From contig BGKB01000262.1 in NCBI GenBank assembly GCA_003116975.1, positions 124,001-188,000 on the forward strand: a stretch of 64,000 bases of DNA, written 5' to 3'. Within the stretch, counting starts at the first letter, position 1; every line of letters starts with the position of its first letter. Made by a program: the position numbers and the translations under genes. The notes below the pieces were generated by a model that was not told the DNA's origin, made no database searches, and worked only from the letters and a program-made list of their open reading frames with translations. Positions 59,526-64,000 of the stretch are shown in pieces. The stretch is from Aurantiochytrium sp. KH105. Lineage: Eukaryota > Sar > Bigyra > Thraustochytrida > Thraustochytriidae.

Positions 59526-61070
59526 TCAGGTATTCTGCGGCGCAACCTTGTTGCGACTTGGCTCAATAAAAGCTAACTCCTGAGCGCATCGAGGCAGTGA
59601 CGCGGTCCCAGGGTTTAACATTTGCGCAGGTTTCGATACTGACTGCAGCTTAGCTTTGGCCACACAATCCTCCCAGGTTCCCCGGACAATATCATACTCA
59701 CAGGCTCGCAAAAAGAGGACGTGGAGACCAAGCCAAATTGACTCCACAGCTGCAAACGACGTCGTGTTGTTTTGGTGACCACCCCGGCCTATATTCCCGC
59801 AAGAGTCGCCCGCGTGAGCGTTTTGCGATGCTACGATTGAAACGAAGGCTACCGCAAGTACTCCGAGGACCAAAAGCCCGTATGTCAAGATATAGCGTGA
59901 CAAGAGGAGGTGTCTCTTGACCATAATATTGAGGGTAGTGAGTAGAAACGTCATCAGCGCTCCGAGGAGAAGCGTTAGTCGCACTGCAAAGGCGCAGTAA
60001 TACGACCATGCTAAAAAAATTAAGGTTCCTGCGACACATCCTGGTAGCACGACCTGTACACGTACCAGCTGCGCGCGCATTTGAAACACAATGAGGACGA
60101 GCGCGTCCGTACTAAAGAGTCCCGAAAAGTCAACCCCTTGCACAGCTGTCGGCTTGGGTCCCATTTGCCAAGACTGGGCGAGCTCTGGGGTGAGTAAAAA
60201 AGATGGTGGAGATACAAGACTGGCGGCAACACGAGGCAAAAGTGGCCTTAACTTGTTGCGAGTCACCACGGCAGCATTGGCGACGAATCGCACATGAGGG
60301 AACAATGGGTTGCGCACCAGTTCCAATCGTAGGCAGCGTCGGTTCAGAGGTGTTGCACCTGTCGCGAGGCCATCTTGTTCGAGGCAAAGTCCGTCAAAAT
60401 ATATTGTCAAGTGGATACATGCGAGCGACGGATAGAATGCTAATGACTTGATACCTGTCGTGCATGCATCTTTCGCGTTTCGAAAGACTTCATCACCGTC
60501 GCCGCATGGCCACTGTTCGCGCGATTCCGCTGACGTATGAGGCACGTCAAATTCATAAGCATGTTCGCGTTTGAGCACGGTTTCTGCACCAAAGCAACGC
60601 TGTATTCGCCCAATGTCGCTTAGCTCCATGTCGTCCTTCTTCTCGAGCGCATGTATCTGCCAGAGTAATTCGACTTCGCCATCGAGGACGGCAAGCTTGC
60701 CTTGCAGACTTTTCACGATGCCCGATACGCGAACAAAGCACTCGCGCTTCGGCATGGCGTCGGCATCTTCGACCATCATGCGTACGACAGCTGCCCTTTC
60801 TTTCCCGTTTGTCGTCCCAACTTGCATACATACATGCACACATGCATGCCTGCATGCATGCATGCGTGCGTGCGTCATCCCATCATCAATCATCCCAGGA
60901 GAGCCGTTGAGGCTTGAATTTGGGCCGGGTCCGCTCGGCGGGCCTGAATACCAGTGACCTTGTGGAGGGAGGCCTGGGCTCTGTCGCGGATGAACAAATT
61001 GCCAGGTATTGCGACCCGGACGATGCGCTGCGTTTCTTCCCCGGTACCTCAGCATAGACACAGAGGACAT
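59526..61070 (-). CDS. Multipass membrane protein, possible pentameric ligand-gated channel relative
   Basis: 514 aa from the ATG at 61070. A second in-frame ATG at 60779 would give 417 aa and skip a CATG microsatellite-coded segment (THARMHACRHACVHVC). A Pro/Gly-rich start is followed by an ectodomain-like region rich in aromatic and branched residues (about 100-310), then about four membrane segments at 330-440. The pair QLVRVQVVLPGCVAGTLIFL and FAVRLTLLLGALMTFLLTTL resembles the end of segment 1 and pore helix 2 of Cys-loop channels. This is a weak resemblance, and the classical Cys loop is not obvious. Otherwise unrecognised. It diverges from the DUF202 gene with only 115 bp between starts. 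Confidence 0.65.
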   Translation of the reverse strand: MSSVSMLRYRGRNAAHRPGRNTWQFVHPRQSPGLPPQGHWYSGPPSGPGPNSSLNGSPGMIDDGMTHARMHACRHACVHVCMQVGTTNGKERAAVVRMMVEDADAMPKRECFVRVSGIVKSLQGKLAVLDGEVELLWQIHALEKKDDMELSDIGRIQRCFGAETVLKREHAYEFDVPHTSAESREQWPCGDGDEVFRNAKDACTTGIKSLAFYPSLACIHLTIYFDGLCLEQDGLATGATPLNRRCLRLELVRNPLFPHVRFVANAAVVTRNKLRPLLPRVAASLVSPPSFLLTPELAQSWQMGPKPTAVQGVDFSGLFSTDALVLIVFQMRAQLVRVQVVLPGCVAGTLIFLAWSYYCAFAVRLTLLLGALMTFLLTTLNIMVKRHLLLSRYILTYGLLVLGVLAVAFVSIVASQNAHAGDSCGNIGRGGHQNNTTSFAAVESIWLGLHVLFLRACEYDIVRGTWEDCVAKAKLQSVSKPAQMLNPGTASLPRCAQELAFIEPSRNKVAPQNT

Positions 61071-61185
61071 GCAAGTGTTCGCTCACAACAAGATTATCTT
61101 TTTCTCACATCAAGAAAATGAACGAAAGCCCGAATGGAGAACGAAAGTCTAAAAAAGATCAGCTTTCCACCCAAAGCAAGAAAAG
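61071..61185. promoter_or_regulatory. Very short divergent promoter
   Basis: 115 bp between two divergent ATGs, so transcription factor sites must be shared or overlap. Confidence 0.45.
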
Positions 61186-61806
61186 ATGTTCGCGCGTAGC
61201 TCAAGAACGGGGTTTCGGCTCTGGGCGACGGCGCGCAAGCAAGATGCGCGTCGGGGCGCGCGCAGACTTTGGAGCGAGCCCCCGGCGGAAAACACGGGTT
61301 CGACAGCGCGAGATCATCTCGCGAATGAGCGGACCTTCCTCGCGTGGGCGCGAACAGGCCTGGGGTTCGTGGGCTCTGGGCTCGCGTTCTTTTACGCGAG
61401 CACGGAAAACCCTCAACGCGTAAAGCAGATTCGCTCCAGTAACATTTTACCGGCGACTGCGCTGCTCGTGGGAAATGGGCTCTTATTCTTGGCGTTTGCG
61501 ACGGCGCGGTACTTTGCAGCTATGCGACACCTGCGCGACGGCAAATTTCCAATCAACTCGCGAGGAGTGTGGATGATGATATTGTCCACCGGCATTTCCT
61601 CGCTTGGTAGTCTCTATCTGATTGTGCACGATCGCCTCGAGCGAGGCGACGAAGCGATTATTCACGAGCTTGGACTCGATGCACCACAGCAGTTCGCCAA
61701 GCATTTAGCTGACCATTTGCACGGGCGTCGAGCTGCTCCGCAAGGACCCTCAGACGTGGTCACGCCATCAAATTGTCGAGACGACCAAAACGCACCATCA
61801 GAATGA
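61186..61806 (+). CDS. DUF202 (YidH-like) membrane protein, mitochondrial-type leader
   Basis: 206 aa from the ATG at 61186. The core DHLANERTFLAWARTGLGF is the DUF202 signature, followed by three hydrophobic segments. The N-terminal ~30 residues are Arg-rich with no acids (MFARSSRTGFRLWATARKQD), typical of a mitochondrial leader. Fungal and bacterial relatives are small integral membrane proteins of unclear function; vacuolar or mitochondrial locations are known for some. The tail after the third segment is soluble. No catalytic motif. Confidence 0.88.
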   Translation: MFARSSRTGFRLWATARKQDARRGARRLWSEPPAENTGSTARDHLANERTFLAWARTGLGFVGSGLAFFYASTENPQRVKQIRSSNILPATALLVGNGLLFLAFATARYFAAMRHLRDGKFPINSRGVWMMILSTGISSLGSLYLIVHDRLERGDEAIIHELGLDAPQQFAKHLADHLHGRRAAPQGPSDVVTPSNCRDDQNAPSE

Positions 61807-62159
61807 ACGAAATAAACTTTCAAGGAAAAGAACTGTCATCATCAAGGTCTCGGTTGGCCGTGGAAGGAGAAAAGAGGGATTAAGCAGTACTACGACAGAG
61901 ACAGAAAGGAAGACGGGGGACACAGAGGTTTGCCATGAAGACTGGTATTTGCATTTGGTCCTGATCTTCTTTGGAAAAAGCAACTCCGCGTCGCGTTGCA
62001 AGCGCGATACTTCGATATTATAAAATGAACGATAACAAACAAAGGTTGACATTGTTGAAGAGAAAAAGAGGTCATGGAAAAGGAGGAAGGACACAGAAGT
62101 ACGAGCTCGAATGACGTCCAGAGCTCGTCAAAAACATGGGCAGGGAGGGCGCTTTCCAA
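61807..62159. other. Convergent intergenic region
   Basis: About 353 bp, AT-richer, 3' flanks of the DUF202 and tetraspanin-like genes. No gene or repeat recognised. Confidence 0.4.
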
Positions 62160-63119
62160 CTAAAGCTCGTCGAACTTCAAGTTGACTCGGGTGTTCCGGA
62201 GTGCCTTGCTGGAGTCGGAGGATCGAAAGCACGGGCAGCACGAATACTTTCCCATTGACGGAAGGAGGCCATCGTCTTCGGGGTAAAGCGCCTCGGGCTT
62301 GAGTCCGCCGTGGACTTGCTTGATGGAGTAAAGAAGCATCGCTGCGCAGGCAAGAGCCCCTGTGCTCGAGAGAACACAAATGCCCACGCTAACTCCGCCC
62401 GCGAATGCGGGTCGTCTCACGGCAGTAACAGCGCGGTCGAAGCAGATGAAACGATCACGCTGGAATGGGAGCTCGGACTCTGCAGCCTCCTCGACCGTTG
62501 CGTTGAAAGTCGGCCATTCTGCCTTGAATGCGATGACCTGCTCAATGCCGGAACCAACGCATGCGTCACCTGAAAAAATATCTTCAAGTTCGAAATCAGG
62601 CAGACCTGCGTAGCCGCCCTCGTCAGAGTTGTATGCGGATCGGACTTCGAGGCCACAGCAGGTGCTCCCGTCGATTTTCTCGTCCTGAAATTCGATCCAA
62701 GTCTCTGGATTCGTCAGCGCAAATAGGGTGATTCGACCTGCTTGGGCATCGGTCAATTTGCGCGTCCCGCCACTCAAGGTTCCATTTCCCATGAGGAGGA
62801 CAAAGATGAAGGCCGCCATCGTAAAAACGAGCGTCGCAATTTGCACGCCGAAGAAGGCGAGGATCCACTCGCGTTCCTTGCGCAGCGCGCTGAGGAACCC
62901 CAGAATGGATACGAGAATCTGCAGAATGACTGGCGCAAGCACGAGGTAGACCGCCCCTTCCGGCGCAGACTCGCGCGAGAGCGAAAGTTGGGGGTCGGAG
63001 CTGGTCAAGAAAACAATGCTGTACGCGACGGCCCCGACGCACGTCAGGCCGGACACGATCGTGCCCACCATCTGGTACACGCGCATCTTGTCGCCCTTGC
63101 TCATGTTGTCGAGCACCAT
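62160..63119 (-). CDS. Tetraspanin-like membrane protein
   Basis: 319 aa from the ATG at 63119 (MVLDNMSKGDKMRVYQ). The frame continues upstream without convincing similarity, through simple repeats. Four hydrophobic segments: about 18-40, 60-82, 88-115, and one near 250-275. The loop between the third and fourth holds STCCGLEV, the CCG motif of tetraspanins, plus two further cysteines (GDACVG, FICFDR). Short cytosolic tails have Cys pairs (KYSCCPCF) suited to palmitoylation. Tetraspanins organise membrane microdomains. Called tetraspanin-like since the first segment is not typical. Confidence 0.75.
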   Translation of the reverse strand: MVLDNMSKGDKMRVYQMVGTIVSGLTCVGAVAYSIVFLTSSDPQLSLSRESAPEGAVYLVLAPVILQILVSILGFLSALRKEREWILAFFGVQIATLVFTMAAFIFVLLMGNGTLSGGTRKLTDAQAGRITLFALTNPETWIEFQDEKIDGSTCCGLEVRSAYNSDEGGYAGLPDFELEDIFSGDACVGSGIEQVIAFKAEWPTFNATVEEAAESELPFQRDRFICFDRAVTAVRRPAFAGGVSVGICVLSSTGALACAAMLLYSIKQVHGGLKPEALYPEDDGLLPSMGKYSCCPCFRSSDSSKALRNTRVNLKFDEL

Positions 63120-64000
63120 CTTGCCGGCGCGACCGCTGTACTTTCGCGCGTCCACGCGCCCACTTTTACCCAGCGCGTGCAAGCAAGCAAGCAAGCAAAA
63201 GCAAGCAAGCAAAAGCAGGCGCCCAGCCCAAGTCCAGGCCAAGCCCAGCCCAGCCCCTGCGAAACCCGCCCCGCCTCGCCCTCGCTCACGCGACCGGAGC
63301 TCCGCGGGCCCTCGCTGCCGCGGGTCTCGTGCGCGGCCGCCCGCTCGCTCGCTCGAGGGACTTCGTAGTTGGATGCGGGTTTGGTTGTTTGTTTGTTGGT
63401 TGAATTGTTTGTTTGTTTGTTGGTTGGTTGGTTGGTTTATTTGTTTGTTGGTTTGTTGCTGTTTGTTTGTTTGTTCGTTTGTTTGTTTGTTTGACTGCCT
63501 GTCTCGTCTCGTCTCCAAAGTTGACGCTGCGATGCCCCGCGGTCCGGTGCCGCGCCTCCCCCGAAAGAGGGAAAGTGGACACCGCCGCGTGCGACGCTTC
63601 GCGGACCGCGGGCCACCGCGCGGCACGTGCCTCTCTGCTAGTAGGCATGGAGAAGAGGCTAGCTGGCTCGCCGGTGTCCGTTGAGAGCGTTAGGGGCTTT
63701 TGCTCTCTCTCCCTGGCGACGGGCGAACGAAGACGTGGCAGAGCGCGAGCAGCGGGAACGGCCGAAGTCAGTGAGGGAGCGAGGAGCTCCGCTTGAGTTC
63801 GCTTGGCGTCCATTCGCCCGACGTCGATTCGCTGTCTTGGGGATAGGTTTGCAGCAAAGCAGGCGGCTGGTTCGCAGGAGAATCCAGTTTGGGTCCTGGA
63901 CAGAACTTGTTTGCGAGGAGTCTCGGGGAGAGAGAAAAGGAGACAACGTGGAGATCGTTGTTGCTGTTTCCGGACGAACGTCGTTGCTGGTTTTGATCTT
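63120..64000. other. Right-edge upstream region with simple repeats
   Basis: Contains (AAGC)n at about 63178-63214 and a (TTGT)-type tract at about 63377-63492. No gene supported. The last 400 bp are an ordinary GC-moderate sequence with no recognised frame. Confidence 0.45.

Overview
The window is eukaryotic nuclear DNA with about two dozen protein genes and no sign of bacterial operons, phage or organelle sequence. Genes are long, mostly intronless open frames with high GC at third positions, packed on both strands as convergent or divergent neighbours 100-700 bp apart. Intergenic DNA is rich in CT/GA, CAG and four- to six-base repeats. One clear GT-AG intron (132 bp) interrupts a PP2C gene. 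Gene content (Erv46/ERGIC3, VPS25, HRD1, SNRNP40, NOM1, DDX51, strawberry notch, an AMPK/CHK1-like kinase, RasGEF, SAM, SH2 and flagella-like LRR/CH proteins) and the compact, GC-rich, intron-poor layout suggest a stramenopile, most likely a labyrinthulomycete (thraustochytrid). That assignment is inference, not proof.

Layout. 1-10.4 kb, all minus: a calponin-homology coiled-coil protein running off the left edge, a KA1-type protein kinase, a PP2C phosphatase with a predicted myristoylation site, and an unrecognised basic protein. 11-19.5 kb: a coiled-coil protein behind a three-copy tandem repeat, a KCTD-like BTB protein divergent from homogentisate 1,2-dioxygenase, a decaying tandem array that copies the 3' end of the dioxygenase gene, and a PH-domain protein. 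20-27 kb: type II thymidine kinase convergent with a large RasGEF. 27-32 kb: a membrane-traffic and ER-quality-control group, with Erv46/ERGIC3 divergent from ESCRT-II VPS25, then HRD1. 32.7-38.3 kb: an SH2-TPR protein divergent from HRD1 and convergent with a membrane-anchored SAM protein. 39.7-44.4 kb: two ribosome-biogenesis genes, NOM1/SGD1 and DDX51/DBP6, convergent and sharing a promoter motif. 44.9-50.8 kb: a giant IQ/EF-hand/WW/LRR/ubiquitin-like protein. 52.5-59.4 kb: a Gln-rich bZIP factor, U5 snRNP 40K, and a strawberry-notch helicase with an unusual C-terminal tail. 59.5-63.1 kb: a multipass membrane protein that resembles a pentameric channel, a mitochondrial-type DUF202 protein, and a tetraspanin-like protein.

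The most unusual points are the SH2-TPR architecture, the bZIP with isoleucine at the invariant asparagine, the PDZ-like/PIP-like/SIM tail on strawberry notch, the domain combination in the giant LRR protein, the tandem array derived from the dioxygenase 3' end, and two promoter motifs shared between distant genes in the window. No tRNA, rRNA, CRISPR array, transposon or viral gene was recognised.
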